Assembly (NCBI GenBank): GCA_944321465.1
Contig: CALULL010000003.1
Span: 1-64,000 of the forward strand
DNA length: 64,000 nt
Reading direction: 5' to 3'
From: an uncultured Bacteroides sp.
GTDB lineage: Bacteria > Bacteroidota > Bacteroidia > Bacteroidales > Bacteroidaceae
Part shown: piece by piece, positions 1 through 8,749 of the stretch
How the letters are laid out: the number at the start of each line of letters is the position of its first letter
Position numbering within the stretch: the stretch's first letter is position 1
The notes under the pieces: generated by a model
Told to the model about the DNA's origin: nothing
What the model saw: the letters and a program-made list of their open reading frames with translations, nothing else
The model's database searches: none
Position numbers and translations under genes: made by a program

Positions 1-74
1 TCTATGGTCTTGGCGATGAACTCTTGACCACACACTTGGCATTTCCGCTTTATTTCAAACTTTGCTGCTGGCAT
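1..74 (-). CDS. Partial CDS: N-terminus of a small DNA-binding (excisionase/HTH-type) protein, tentative
   Basis: Only the first 24 codons lie in the window; the gene runs off the left edge. The start is ATG at 72-74 on the minus strand. The visible peptide begins MPAAKFEIKRKCQVCGQEFI and contains one CxxC pair, as in a small zinc-ribbon. From memory of the group, Bacteroidales have short proteins starting this way (KRxCQxCGxxF) that carry an HTH of the excisionase type and often sit beside tyrosine recombinases. That family assignment is inference from a very short stretch. A TAnnTTTG promoter lies upstream. Confidence 0.45.
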   Translation of the reverse strand, partial: MPAAKFEIKRKCQVCGQEFIAKTI

Positions 75-159
75 AATGCTGATTTTTACTTGTTTGTATT
101 TAACCCGTTTATATTTTGTCGCAGATTTCCTACTTTTTTATCGCGGCACAAATATGGTA

Positions 160-193
160 CAAATATACAATAAAAATCCGAGAAACAAGCAAA
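160..193 (-). promoter_or_regulatory. Bacteroidota-type promoter for the partial gene at the left edge
   Basis: On the minus strand TATATTTG (160-167) matches the -7 consensus TAnnTTTG, and TTTG (190-193) lies 22 bases upstream. It points toward the ATG at 74, implying a leader of roughly 80 bases. Consensus match only. Confidence 0.45.
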
Positions 194-215
194 TCCATCA
201 GAAAGTGTTAAAAAC

Positions 216-252
216 AAAATAGGGCGTAACACATTGAGTTACACCCTATTTT
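216..252 (-). terminator. Rho-independent terminator of dnaK
   Basis: A 15-bp stem (216-230 with 238-252) and a 7-base loop, fully paired on the minus strand with one G-U, followed by a T-rich tract. It lies 31 bases beyond the dnaK stop codon. Confidence 0.85.
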
Positions 253-283
253 ACTATTGATAGTTATCGTTGTTTACCGATAC

Positions 284-2203
284 TTATTTGACTTCCTCGA
301 AGTCTGCGTCCTGAACATTTTCACCTTGTTTGCTATTCTGTCCGCCATTGGCTTGGTTAGCGTTCATGTCCGGGCCGGCTTGTGCGCCGTTTTGTGCGTT
401 AGACTGCGCATACATTTCCGCACTTGCGGCTTGAAAGGCAGTGTTCAGTTCGGCCATTGCACTATCTATGGCGGCCAAGTCCTGAGTCTTGTGGGCATCC
501 TTCAGTTTCTGCAGGGCGGCTTCAATCGGGGCTTTTTTGTCTGCCGGGAGCTTGTCGCCCAGATCCTTCAACTGGTTCTCGGTAGTGAATATCATGGAGT
601 CGGCCTGGTTCAGTTTGTCCACTTTCTCACGTTCCTTTTTATCGGCTTCGGCATTGGCCTCGGCTTCGGCTTTCATGCGCTCAATTTCTTCCTTGCTCAA
701 GCCGCTGGAAGCCTCAATGCGGATGGCTTGTTCCTTGCCTGTGGCTTTATCTTTGGCAGACACCTTCAGGATACCGTTGGCATCGATGTCGAAGGTTACC
801 TCAATCTGAGGCACACCACGACGGGCAGGGGCAATTCCTGTCAGGTTGAACTGGCCGATAGACTTGTTCTGGGCTGCCATGGGACGCTCGCCTTGCAGTA
901 CGTGGATGGTTACCTCCGTCTGGTTGTCGGCTGCGGTAGAGAACACCTCACTCTTCTTGCAAGGGATGGTAGTGTTGGCCTCAATCAGCTTGGTCATCAC
1001 GCCACCCATGGTCTCGATACCCAAGGTCAACGGAGTGACATCCAGCAATACGATGTTGCCTACGCCGGCCTCTTTGTTGAGCACTGCGCCCTGTATGGCT
1101 GCACCGACGGCTACGACTTCATCCGGATTGACACCCTTTGAAGGTACTTTGCCGAAATAGTCCTGAACCAGTTTCTGAACAGCAGGTATACGCGACGAAC
1201 CGCCTACGAGGATTACTTCGTCAATGTCGGAAGTGCTCAGTCCTGCATCGCTTACTGCTTTTTTGCAAGGTTCCAGACATGCTTGAATCAGGTCGTGTGT
1301 GAGTTGCTCAAATTTGGCACGAGTCAATGTCTTTACCAGATGTTTAGGCACGCCACCCACCGGCATGATGTACGGCAAGTTGATTTCGGTGGAAGTTGAG
1401 GAAGACAATTCGATTTTTGCCTTTTCGGCTGCCTCCTTCAGACGCTGCATGGCCATCGGGTCGGTTGTCAAGTCGGCTCCTTCGTCGTTCTTGAACTCCT
1501 GTACCAGCCAGTTGATAATAGCTTGGTCGAAGTCGTCGCCACCCAAGTGGGTATCACCGTTGGTTGACAATACCTCGAATACGCCGCCACCAAATTCCAA
1601 GATAGAGATATCAAACGTACCACCGCCCAAGTCGAATACGGCTACTTTCATGTCCTTGTTGGCTTTATCAATGCCATAGGCTAAAGCTGCTGCCGTAGGC
1701 TCGTTCACGATGCGTTTTACGTCCAATCCTGCAATCTGTCCAGCTTCTTTCGTAGCCTGACGTTGGGAGTCGGAGAAGTAAGCAGGAACTGTAATCACTG
1801 CTTCGGTTACTTCTTGCCCGAGGAAGTCTTCAGCCGTTTTCTTCATCTTCTGCAGAATCATGGCCGAAATCTCTTGCGGCGTATAGTGGCGACCGTCTAT
1901 GTCCACTCGGGGCATGTTGCTGTCGTTCACTACCGTGTAGGGCACACGTGCTATTTCCTTTTGGACTTGCTGCCAATTCTCACCCATAAAACGCTTGATA
2001 GAGTATATTGTGCGTTTCGGGTTGGTGATAGCCTGGCGTTTGGCGGGGTCGCCCACTTTCCGTTCTCCTCCTTCTACAAAGGCCACTATTGAAGGGGTTG
2101 TGCGTTTGCCTTCGCTGTTGGCGATTACTACGGGTTCGTTGCCTTCGAATACGGCAACACACGAGTTTGTAGTTCCTAAATCAATACCAATGATCTTTCC
2201 CAT
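284..2203 (-). CDS. dnaK: Chaperone DnaK (Hsp70)
   Basis: Cytoplasmic ATP-dependent chaperone that binds exposed hydrophobic segments of unfolded proteins with DnaJ and GrpE. The 639-residue length is standard. The N-terminal nucleotide-binding domain shows the signatures [10 protein letters not shown] (residues 5-14), [10 protein letters not shown] and [10 protein letters not shown]. The substrate-binding domain holds [14 protein letters not shown], and the C-terminal lid ends in a low-complexity Asn/Gln/Gly stretch with the acidic tail DADFEEVK. It is a single-gene unit: grpE and dnaJ are not adjacent, which is usual in Bacteroides. A sigma-54-type promoter sits about 75 bases upstream and a strong terminator follows. 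Confidence 0.98.
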   Translation of the reverse strand: MGKIIGIDLGTTNSCVAVFEGNEPVVIANSEGKRTTPSIVAFVEGGERKVGDPAKRQAITNPKRTIYSIKRFMGENWQQVQKEIARVPYTVVNDSNMPRVDIDGRHYTPQEISAMILQKMKKTAEDFLGQEVTEAVITVPAYFSDSQRQATKEAGQIAGLDVKRIVNEPTAAALAYGIDKANKDMKVAVFDLGGGTFDISILEFGGGVFEVLSTNGDTHLGGDDFDQAIINWLVQEFKNDEGADLTTDPMAMQRLKEAAEKAKIELSSSTSTEINLPYIMPVGGVPKHLVKTLTRAKFEQLTHDLIQACLEPCKKAVSDAGLSTSDIDEVILVGGSSRIPAVQKLVQDYFGKVPSKGVNPDEVVAVGAAIQGAVLNKEAGVGNIVLLDVTPLTLGIETMGGVMTKLIEANTTIPCKKSEVFSTAADNQTEVTIHVLQGERPMAAQNKSIGQFNLTGIAPARRGVPQIEVTFDIDANGILKVSAKDKATGKEQAIRIEASSGLSKEEIERMKAEAEANAEADKKEREKVDKLNQADSMIFTTENQLKDLGDKLPADKKAPIEAALQKLKDAHKTQDLAAIDSAMAELNTAFQAASAEMYAQSNAQNGAQAGPDMNANQANGGQNSKQGENVQDADFEEVK

Positions 2204-2275
2204 GATTGTTATCTTTTTTATTGTTATATTCTGTTATTTCATCTCTGCTGTCTTGTTGACAGACATCTCGGGAGA

Positions 2276-2292
2276 AGCAAAGCCCGTGCCAA
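2276..2292 (-). promoter_or_regulatory. Sigma-54 (RpoN)-type promoter upstream of dnaK
   Basis: Minus strand reads TTGGCACGGGCTTTGCT, matching the -24/-12 consensus TGGCACG-N4-TTGC with correct spacing between GG and GC. The start site would be near 2265, leaving about 60 bases of leader before the dnaK ATG. I found no TAnnTTTG box in this gap on the minus strand. Functional use is inferred. Confidence 0.7.
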
Positions 2293-2387
2293 AATCCTGC
2301 AATGGCCGTTGTTGGCGGAAATGTGGCAGAGAAAACTGACAGTTTGTCTGTTTGGAAGAGAAAAACATCAGGCTCTTGCTTATTTTT

Positions 2388-2395
2388 TATCTTTG
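2388..2395 (+). promoter_or_regulatory. -7 element for the DUF4494 gene
   Basis: TATCTTTG on the plus strand, a perfect TAnnTTTG, about 107 bases before the DUF4494 start. No TTTG at the expected -33 spacing, so only the -7 box is supported. Confidence 0.5.
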
Positions 2396-2502
2396 GCTGT
2401 GCTACATCGTTCCTAATTCATTACTTTTGCATCTACTTGTATTCTTCCCAGGGAGGAGCAAGCCTTATAATAATGAATTACTGAATTAAATTACAAGAAC
2501 TT

Positions 2503-2976
2503 ATGGCAATGCATACGTGGTTTGAGTGTAAGATACGCTACGACAAGACTATGGAAAACGGCATGAACAAGAAGGTGACAGAGCCCTATTTGGTCGACGC
2601 GCTTAGCTTTACGGAAGCTGAGGCACGCATTATAGAAGAAATGTCGCCATTCATTTCGGGCGAGTTCATCGTCTCGGACATCAAACGTGCCAATTACAGT
2701 GAACTGTTCCCTTGCGACGAGGAGGCTGCCGACCGCTGGTTCAAGTGCAAGTTGCTGTTTGTCACACTCGATGAGAAGAGCGGGGCCGAGAAGAAAACTT
2801 CCAGTCAAGTGCTTGTGCAGGCTGCCGATTTGCGCGATGCCGTGAAGAAACTTGATGAAGGCATGAAGGGCACAATGGCCGATTACCAGATAGCCTCGGT
2901 GGCCGAAACGCCTTTGATTGACGTGTATCCTTTCAAGGCTGAGCCTGACGAAAAGCCCGAAGCTGGCATAGGCTGA
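2503..2976 (+). CDS. DUF4494 domain-containing protein
   Basis: A 157-residue soluble protein of unknown function. The opening WFECKIRYDKTMENG, the central FISGEFIVSDIKRANYSEL and the block WFKCKLLFVTLDEKS match the DUF4494 family as I know it from Bacteroidales. No signal peptide, membrane segment or catalytic motif is visible. The start is ATG at 2503; a second ATG two codons later is an alternative. It precedes the PLP-homeostasis gene by 103 bases on the same strand. The C-terminus (about residues 140-157) is rich in Glu, Pro and Lys and looks disordered. No function can be inferred from the sequence itself. Confidence 0.8.
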   Translation: MAMHTWFECKIRYDKTMENGMNKKVTEPYLVDALSFTEAEARIIEEMSPFISGEFIVSDIKRANYSELFPCDEEAADRWFKCKLLFVTLDEKSGAEKKTSSQVLVQAADLRDAVKKLDEGMKGTMADYQIASVAETPLIDVYPFKAEPDEKPEAGIG

Positions 2977-3079
2977 TGCTGCCGGAAGAAGGAATGAAAG
3001 AAAGTTTTGTGAAGGTAGGCATCCGGTAGCGTGGCGCGACCTTGATGCAACTCGTTTTTTTAACCAAAAGACATTGAGC

Positions 3080-3745
3080 ATGATAACAGAAAATCTAAAG
3101 CAGGTTTTAGCCGACTTGCCTCAGGGCGTGAAGCTCGTGGCTGTTTCCAAGTTTCATCCCAAGGAAGCGATAGAAGAGGCTTATGCAGTCGGGCAGCGCA
3201 TCTTTGGCGAAAGCAAAGCGCAGGAGATGACGGCCAAGCATGAAGTTCTTCCTGCAGACATAGAGTGGCACTTCATAGGGCATTTGCAAGCCAACAAGGT
3301 GAAGTACATTGTGCCTTACGTATCGTTGATACATAGTATAGATTCCTACAGATTGTTGTCCGAGGTAGACCGCTTGGCGGCAAAGGCTGGACGGGTGGTG
3401 GACTGCTTGCTGCAATTGCACATCGCACGCGAAGAGACCAAGTTCGGGTTTAGTTTCGACGAGTGCCGCCAGATGCTGAAGCAGGACGACTGGCGTGGCC
3501 TGTCCGGCGTTAGGATATGTGGCCTGATGGGGATGGCCACCAATACGAATGACAAGGCACAAGTGCGGCAGGAGTTTGCCTCTTTGGCAGATTTCTTTCA
3601 CGAACTGAAGGACGGCTGCTTTGCCGGGCAGGAGACTTTCAAAGAACTGTCTATGGGCATGACGCACGACTACCATGAAGCCATTGAGGCCGGTAGCACG
3701 ATGGTCCGCATCGGAACCCGGATATTTGGAGAGCGAGTGTATTGA
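3080..3745 (+). CDS. yggS: Pyridoxal phosphate homeostasis protein (YggS/PLPBP family)
   Basis: A 221-residue cytosolic PLP-binding protein with an alanine-racemase-like barrel. The family controls free PLP and amino- and keto-acid balance rather than catalysing a known reaction. The PLP lysine is in VKLVAVSKFHP (K24); EWHFIGHLQANK and the C-terminal SMGMTHDYHEAIEAGSTMVRIGT are diagnostic. I start at ATG 3080. An in-frame TTG at 3074 would add two residues, but the ATG gives the usual MI-T-E-N-L beginning. It sits between the DUF4494 gene and the DHODH-like gene, 22 bases from the latter, so these are probably co-transcribed. Confidence 0.93.
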   Translation: MITENLKQVLADLPQGVKLVAVSKFHPKEAIEEAYAVGQRIFGESKAQEMTAKHEVLPADIEWHFIGHLQANKVKYIVPYVSLIHSIDSYRLLSEVDRLAAKAGRVVDCLLQLHIAREETKFGFSFDECRQMLKQDDWRGLSGVRICGLMGMATNTNDKAQVRQEFASLADFFHELKDGCFAGQETFKELSMGMTHDYHEAIEAGSTMVRIGTRIFGERVY

Positions 3746-3767
3746 TTACTAAAACGGTTAATAGATT

Positions 3768-4748
3768 ATGGCTACTACGTTAGAGACCACCTTTGCCGGG
3801 TTGAGGTTGAGAAACCCGGTCATCGTTGGCAGTTCGGGCTTGACCGACTGCGCTGCCAAGAATAAGAAATTGTACGAAGCCGGAGCCGGAGCGCTGGTGC
3901 TGAAGTCGCTGTTTGAAGAGCAAATCATGATGGACGTGGCCGGAATGGACGATCCCTCTATGTCCCCTGAAGCGAGCGACTATTTGCGTGGCTACGTCAG
4001 GCAGCACAAGCTGGGGGAATATCTGGCCCTTGTGCGCGAAAGCAAGCAAGCCTGCCCCATACCAATCATCGCCAGCATGAATTGCTACGACGATGCCAAT
4101 TGGGTGGACTTTGCCCGCCAGATAGAAGATGCGGGGGCCGATGCCATCGAGGTGAACATTCTGGCCTTACAGGCCGACGTGCGCTACACCCCCGGCAGTT
4201 TTGAGCAAAGGCATGTCGACATTCTGCGGCATATCAAGCGGACGGTTTCCTTGCCGGTGATTATGAAGCTGGGAACCAACCTGACCAACCCCGTGGCTCT
4301 CATCGACCAGCTTAAGGCAAACGGGGCAGCAGGCATTGTGCTGTTCAACCGTTTCTATCAGCCCGACATCGACATAGAGAAGATGGAACAGACATCCGGC
4401 TCCATCTTCAGCCACGAAGACGAGTTCCCGGCGGCTTTGCGTTGGATAAGCATTGCCTCGGCGGCGGTGAAGCAGATGGATTATGCCGCCTCGGGAGGCA
4501 TACATTCGCCCGAGGCCGTAGTGAAAGCCTTGTTGGCCGGAGCCGGAGCTGTGGAGGTGTGCAGTGCCATATACGAGCAGACGGATGCCTTTATAGGGCG
4601 TTGCACGGAGTTCCTGAGCGAGTGGATGACCCGCAAGGGCATGGAGAACATAGAGAAGTTCAAGGGGCGGCTCAACATGCACGACCTCAAAGGGGTGAAC
4701 ACGTTTGAGCGTACCCAGTTCCTGCGCTACATCTCGTCCTACAATTAA
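3768..4748 (+). CDS. Dihydroorotate dehydrogenase-like protein
   Basis: A 326-residue FMN-type TIM-barrel protein resembling class 1 dihydroorotate dehydrogenases. It shows the N-terminal TTFAGLRLRNPVIVGSSGLT, a central VIMKLGTNLTNP (the lysine position in FMN contact) and ASGGIHSPEAVVKALLAGA (phosphate-binding strand). It lacks the NxSCPN active-site block that carries the catalytic Cys/Ser in true PyrD: the equivalent stretch reads EVNILALQADVRYTPG. It may therefore act on another substrate or be inactive as a dehydrogenase. The start ATG at 3768 lies 22 bases after yggS. A strong terminator follows. Confidence 0.85.
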   Translation: MATTLETTFAGLRLRNPVIVGSSGLTDCAAKNKKLYEAGAGALVLKSLFEEQIMMDVAGMDDPSMSPEASDYLRGYVRQHKLGEYLALVRESKQACPIPIIASMNCYDDANWVDFARQIEDAGADAIEVNILALQADVRYTPGSFEQRHVDILRHIKRTVSLPVIMKLGTNLTNPVALIDQLKANGAAGIVLFNRFYQPDIDIEKMEQTSGSIFSHEDEFPAALRWISIASAAVKQMDYAASGGIHSPEAVVKALLAGAGAVEVCSAIYEQTDAFIGRCTEFLSEWMTRKGMENIEKFKGRLNMHDLKGVNTFERTQFLRYISSYN

Positions 4749-4828
4749 TTCCGAACTTAGAGCCTGTTCCAGCTTTGCGGTTAAGCAATTCTGGCAGGTC
4801 TCTTCTGCGGGCGTTTGCCCCCTTCTTC

Positions 4829-4865
4829 CACCCCTGTAGGGAAAGTCCTGCGGGGGTGTTTTTTT
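4829..4865 (+). terminator. Terminator after the DHODH-like gene
   Basis: Stem CACCCC (4829-4834) with GGGGTG (4853-4858), extended inward by AGG/CCT pairing and followed by seven T. It ends the DUF4494-yggS-DHODH-like unit. Confidence 0.85.
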
Positions 4866-5040
4866 ACCTCCTCCCCGGTCGCTTACCAGTCCGCCCGACG
4901 TGTGTGTTGTTACTTTTCCCCGGCTTTCCAGATGTTGCCGTCTTGTCACCGTCTCGCCTTTCCGCCTCAGTCCGTGTGCCTTCGGGGGCTGCACACTGGC
5001 TTTGCCGGAAGGAGGGCGGGGGAGGAGGGGAGCGCAGCTG

Positions 5041-5128
5041 GCAGACCTTAGCCCCCTCGGGAGTTTTCCTTTGCCCGGTTGCGGGCACACCTTTGCTAGG
5101 GAGCGGGCACAGGTGCGCCTGTCCGCGC
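5041..5128. repeat. 22-bp tandem repeat array A (four units)
   Basis: Four consecutive 22-base units starting at 5041, 5063, 5085 and 5107, with related heads (GCAGACCTTAGCC, GTTTTCCTTTGCC, GCACACCTTTGC, GCACAGGTGCGCC) and variable GC-rich tails. Same family as the arrays at 15796, 26951, 38331, 42739, 49203 and 59059, here in the CACCTTTG orientation. The rest of the 4866-5316 gap is GC-rich and has no convincing gene; a TATATTTG box at 5262-5269 may serve the next gene. Confidence 0.75.
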
Positions 5129-5316
5129 CCGTTCTTGTTGTCGCTGAAAAGGTGCCCGATAGGCCGGATGGAACCGGGGAATGCGTGACAATATGATATA
5201 AAACATATATCTGAGGGCGAAAATAATCCTCTTAGCCTTTCTTTATGTCAGCAGAAGGAAGTATATTTGCCAGCGTTAATGCAACTATATTACAAACCTT
5301 TTTAATATACTATGAT

Positions 5317-7092
5317 ATGGGAAAGAAAATCAAATTCAGCCTTGTCTACCGCGATATGTGGCAGTCGTCAGGTAAGTACCAACCGCGGGTTGACCAACTG
5401 GTTCGGATAGCTCCCGTAATCATCGACATGGGCTGCTTTGCTCGTGTGGAGACCAACGGAGGAGCTTTTGAACAGGTGAACCTGCTTTATGGCGAAAACC
5501 CCAATAAGGCTGTGCGGGCCTTCACCAAGCCTTTCAACGAAGTGGGCATACAGACACACATGCTCGATCGTGGCTTGAACGCCTTGCGCATGTATCCGGT
5601 CCCGGCCGATGTGCGTCGGCTGATGTACAAGGTGAAACATGCTCAGGGGGTGGATATTACACGTATCTTCTGCGGCCTGAACGAGACCCGCAACATCATT
5701 CCCTCCATCAAGTATGCCCTCGAAGCAGGCATGATACCGCAGGCAACGTTGTGCATCACCCATTCTCCTGTACACACGGTGGAGTACTACGTCGATATTG
5801 CCGATCAGCTCATTGCCGCCGGTGCGCCCGAAATCTGCCTGAAGGACATGGCCGGCATCGGTCGCCCGGGGATGCTGGGACGGCTGACGAAGGCCATCAA
5901 GGAGAAGCATCCCGATGTCATCATCCAGTATCACGGCCACAGCGGTCCCGGCCTGTCTATGGCATCCATCTTGGAAGTGTGCGAGAACGGTGCCGACATC
6001 ATCGATGTGGCAATGGAGCCGCTGTCGTGGGGCAAGGTGCATCCCGATGTCATCTCGGTGCAGGCCATGCTGAAGGACAAGGGATTTGAAGTGCCCGAAA
6101 TAAACATGAAAGCCTACATGAAGGCCCGTTCGCTGACGCAGGAGTTCATCGACGACTTCCTGGGCTACTTCATCGACCCGACCAACAAGCACATGTCGTC
6201 GCTGCTGCTCAAGTGCGGCCTGCCAGGCGGCATGATGGGCTCCATGATGGCCGACTTGAAGGGTGTACACTCGGGCATCAACATGATACTGCGTGGGCAG
6301 GGCAAGCCCGAGCTGAGCTTGGACGACCTGCTGGTGATGCTCTTCGACGAGGTGGAATACGTGTGGCCTAAGTTGGGCTATCCCCCATTGGTCACCCCGT
6401 TCAGCCAGTACGTGAAGAATGTCGCTCTGATGAACGTCATGTCTCTGGTGAAAGGCGAGGGCCGCTGGACGATGATAGACAACAACACGTGGGGCATGAT
6501 ATTGGGCAAGAGCGGACGCTTGCCGGGCGAGCTGGCGCCGGAGATCGTAGAGCTGGCCAAGTCTCATGGATATGAATTTACCGACAAGGATCCTCAGAGC
6601 TATTATCCCGACCAGCTGGATGTCTACCGCAAGGAGATGGCCGACAATGGCTGGGACACGGGGCAGGACGACGAGGAACTGTTCGAGCTGGCCATGCACG
6701 ACCGCCAGTACCGCGACTATAAGTCGGGAGTGGCCAAGAAGCGTTTCGAGGCCGACCTGCAGCGTGCCAAGGAAGCCGCCCTCTTGGGCAAAGGCTTCTC
6801 CGAGGAGGACGTGAAGAAACTGAAGCGTGCCAAGGCCGAGCCTATCACGGCTACGGTGAAGGGGCGTGTCATTTGGGAGATTGACGTGGAAAATCCGTCC
6901 ATGCCGCCCGAGGTGGGGCACAAGTACGAGCCGGACGACACGTTCTGCTACATCACGACGCAATGGGGCACGCACGAGCGCATATTGGCAAACTTCAGCG
7001 GACGCATCATTGAAGTGTGTGCCAAGCAAGGCGCACGGGTCAACAAAGGCGATGTGCTGGCCTACATAGAGCGTATTGAGGAGCCTGCATAA
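5317..7092 (+). CDS. Carboxyltransferase (pyruvate carboxylase subunit B / oxaloacetate decarboxylase alpha-like) without biotinyl lysine
   Basis: A 591-residue protein. It has an HMGL-like carboxyltransferase barrel (about residues 1-280), a conserved PYC/OADA domain (about 300-470), and a C-terminal segment shaped like a biotin/lipoyl domain (about 520-591). Active-site features are intact: RDMWQS near the N-terminus, CLKDMAG (the metal-site lysine) and QYHGHSGPG (metal-binding His pair). In the C-terminal domain the usual AMKM biotinylation motif is absent; the turn reads ITTQWGTHERILANFSG, with no lysine there. The start is ATG 5317; an upstream in-frame extension to 5245 overlaps a TATATTTG promoter box and is not used. 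The substrate (pyruvate/oxaloacetate or another acyl group) cannot be decided from sequence. It stands alone, followed by a strong hairpin. Confidence 0.85.
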   Translation: MGKKIKFSLVYRDMWQSSGKYQPRVDQLVRIAPVIIDMGCFARVETNGGAFEQVNLLYGENPNKAVRAFTKPFNEVGIQTHMLDRGLNALRMYPVPADVRRLMYKVKHAQGVDITRIFCGLNETRNIIPSIKYALEAGMIPQATLCITHSPVHTVEYYVDIADQLIAAGAPEICLKDMAGIGRPGMLGRLTKAIKEKHPDVIIQYHGHSGPGLSMASILEVCENGADIIDVAMEPLSWGKVHPDVISVQAMLKDKGFEVPEINMKAYMKARSLTQEFIDDFLGYFIDPTNKHMSSLLLKCGLPGGMMGSMMADLKGVHSGINMILRGQGKPELSLDDLLVMLFDEVEYVWPKLGYPPLVTPFSQYVKNVALMNVMSLVKGEGRWTMIDNNTWGMILGKSGRLPGELAPEIVELAKSHGYEFTDKDPQSYYPDQLDVYRKEMADNGWDTGQDDEELFELAMHDRQYRDYKSGVAKKRFEADLQRAKEAALLGKGFSEEDVKKLKRAKAEPITATVKGRVIWEIDVENPSMPPEVGHKYEPDDTFCYITTQWGTHERILANFSGRIIEVCAKQGARVNKGDVLAYIERIEEPA

Positions 7093-7118
7093 GGAAAACA
7101 GAAATAGCAAGTTTGTTC

Positions 7119-7164
7119 ATGGCGGGGCCGTCGGGAAGGTTTGTCCTTCTTGCAGCCCCGCCAT
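7119..7164 (+). terminator. Strong hairpin after the carboxyltransferase gene
   Basis: A perfect 10-bp stem (7119-7128 with 7155-7164) plus an inner GAAGG/CCTTC pairing. No T-tract follows, so it may stabilise the 3' end or attenuate rather than act as a classical terminator. Confidence 0.5.
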
Positions 7165-7237
7165 TGGCTGTTGTCGGGGCAGGCTTGCCGGGGATGCAGG
7201 GAGAAAGGGACGGCCTGCCGAAAAAGCGCTTCCTCTT

Positions 7238-7268
7238 TTTGCCTTCTTGTGTGCTTGTTGTACCTTTG
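7238..7268 (+). promoter_or_regulatory. Promoter of the MFS transporter gene
   Basis: TTTG (7238-7241), a 19-base spacer, then TACCTTTG (7261-7268): a full Bacteroidota promoter. The expected start is near 7275, about 67 bases before the ATG at 7342. This also argues against longer upstream starts for the gene. Confidence 0.7.
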
Positions 7269-7341
7269 CCGCCCGAAAAAACAGGGGCCGTCCCAGGACG
7301 CAATGTGTGCGTCGGGGTTGGCTCTGAAATCGGTGCGGTTT

Positions 7342-8484
7342 ATGCGGAAAAGTCTTATTGCGTTGGCATTCGGGACGTTGGGCCTGGGAATTGCCGAGTT
7401 TGTTATGATGGGCATCTTGCCCAAAGTTGCCCAAGGGATGGGCGTTGATATTCCTGCGGCCGGGCATCTCATATCGGCCTATGCCTTGGGGGTGTCGGTG
7501 GGAGCTCCGATGCTGATATTCGTGCGGCGGTTCCGGCTGAAGCACATTCTGGTGGCCTTGGCCCTGCTGATGGTTGTGGGCAATCTGTGTGCGGCGGCAG
7601 CCCCGGGCTATTGGTGGCTGATTGCCGCCCGGTTTGTTTCCGGCCTGCCTCATGGGGCTTATTTCGGGGTGGCTTCGATTGTGGCCGAGAAACTGGCCGG
7701 ACGTGCTCACGGTTCCGAGGCGGTCTCCATAATGATAGCGGGCATGACGGTGGCCAACTTGTTTGGCGTTCCGTTGGGAACGTCGCTGGCCGATTTGTTG
7801 TCTTGGCGCGTCACGTTTCTGCTGGTCGGGGCGTGGGGCTTGCTGGTCTGCTACTATCTGTGTCGGTGGGTGCCGCACGTGGAGGGGGTGGAGGACACCG
7901 GTCTGCGTGGACAGTTCCGTTTCTTGTCCACCCCGGCCCCGTGGCTTGTGTTGGGTGCCACCATGCTGGGCAACGGCGGTGTGTTCTGCTGGTATAGCTA
8001 CGTCAGCCCCATGCTGGTCGAGGTGGCCGGATTTTCCACCGGCAGCGTGACGGCTCTTATGATGTTGGCCGGTTTTGGCATGGTAGTGGGCAATTTGGCA
8101 AGCGGGCGCATGTCCGATCGTTATAGCCCCGGTCTGGTGGGGACGTGCGTGCAGGCCGGGCTGTGCGTGGTGCTTTTGCTCATATTCTTCTTCGCTCCTT
8201 GCCGTTGGGCGCTTGCCCTACTCATGGCCCTGTGTACGGCTGGTCTGTTCGCCGTGTCGAGCCCGGAGCAGGTGCTGATGATACGGGTGTCCCCGGGCGG
8301 GCAGATGCTTGGGGCGGCTTGCGTGCAGGTAGCCTTCAATATGGGCAATGCGCTGGGAGCCTATGTGGGCGGCGTGGCCTCGGTGCATGGCTATCAATAT
8401 ACGGCATTGAGCGGGGCCGGGTTTGCCTTCATTGGCTTTCTGCTGTTTGTCGTTTTCCTGCGGAAGTATCAGTCGAGGTATTGA
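7342..8484 (+). CDS. MFS transporter, AraJ-like
   Basis: A 380-residue inner-membrane protein with about 12 hydrophobic segments, of the major facilitator superfamily. The opening LIALAFGTLGLGIAEFVMMG, then LPHGAYFGVASIVAEKLAG (motif A/B region) and the second-half loop GRMSDRYSP are typical of the AraJ/DHA1 group, proton-driven exporters of sugars or drugs. The start is ATG 7342; reading further upstream in frame crosses the promoter at 7238-7268. The substrate is unknown. It is a single-gene unit between a carboxyltransferase and engB. Confidence 0.88.
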   Translation: MRKSLIALAFGTLGLGIAEFVMMGILPKVAQGMGVDIPAAGHLISAYALGVSVGAPMLIFVRRFRLKHILVALALLMVVGNLCAAAAPGYWWLIAARFVSGLPHGAYFGVASIVAEKLAGRAHGSEAVSIMIAGMTVANLFGVPLGTSLADLLSWRVTFLLVGAWGLLVCYYLCRWVPHVEGVEDTGLRGQFRFLSTPAPWLVLGATMLGNGGVFCWYSYVSPMLVEVAGFSTGSVTALMMLAGFGMVVGNLASGRMSDRYSPGLVGTCVQAGLCVVLLLIFFFAPCRWALALLMALCTAGLFAVSSPEQVLMIRVSPGGQMLGAACVQVAFNMGNALGAYVGGVASVHGYQYTALSGAGFAFIGFLLFVVFLRKYQSRY

Positions 8485-8574
8485 TGCCAGTGGTGGGGCG
8501 GCGTGGTGCGTATAGCCGATCGGTGGGTATCACGGGTGCCCGTCGGGCGGCGTTGGCATAAAGAAAGAGAGGGC

Positions 8575-8608
8575 TTTGTTGCAGGAATGTTAAATTTGCG
8601 TATCTTTG
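8575..8608 (+). promoter_or_regulatory. Promoter upstream of engB
   Basis: TTTG (8575-8578), a 22-base spacer, then TATCTTTG (8601-8608). A start near 8614 leaves a leader of about 135 bases before the engB ATG. Nothing else was recognised between 8485 and 8749. Confidence 0.55.
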
Positions 8609-8749
8609 TATCCGCAAGGCGTGCAAGCGTTTGTGGCGTATGCGGCGGAGATGGAACAGGCGTGTGCGGACGATGCTTCTTGCCGACGAGGTGGCGATAG
8701 CCGGTTCGCGCCCTCTGACGAGGTAGAATTTTATAGTTAGAATAGTAGT

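Noticed and set aside
4775-5188. Plus-strand ORFs in the 4775-5196 gap
   Set aside because: They cross a terminator and the 22-bp array; Cys/Arg/Pro-rich translations with no family resemblance.
5368-7110. 580-codon minus-strand ORF over the carboxyltransferase
   Set aside because: Shadow frame; the plus strand gene has clear catalytic motifs.
7141-7341. Longer MFS transporter starting at 7141
   Set aside because: A TTTG-N19-TACCTTTG promoter sits inside the extension and the family start is at ATG 7342.
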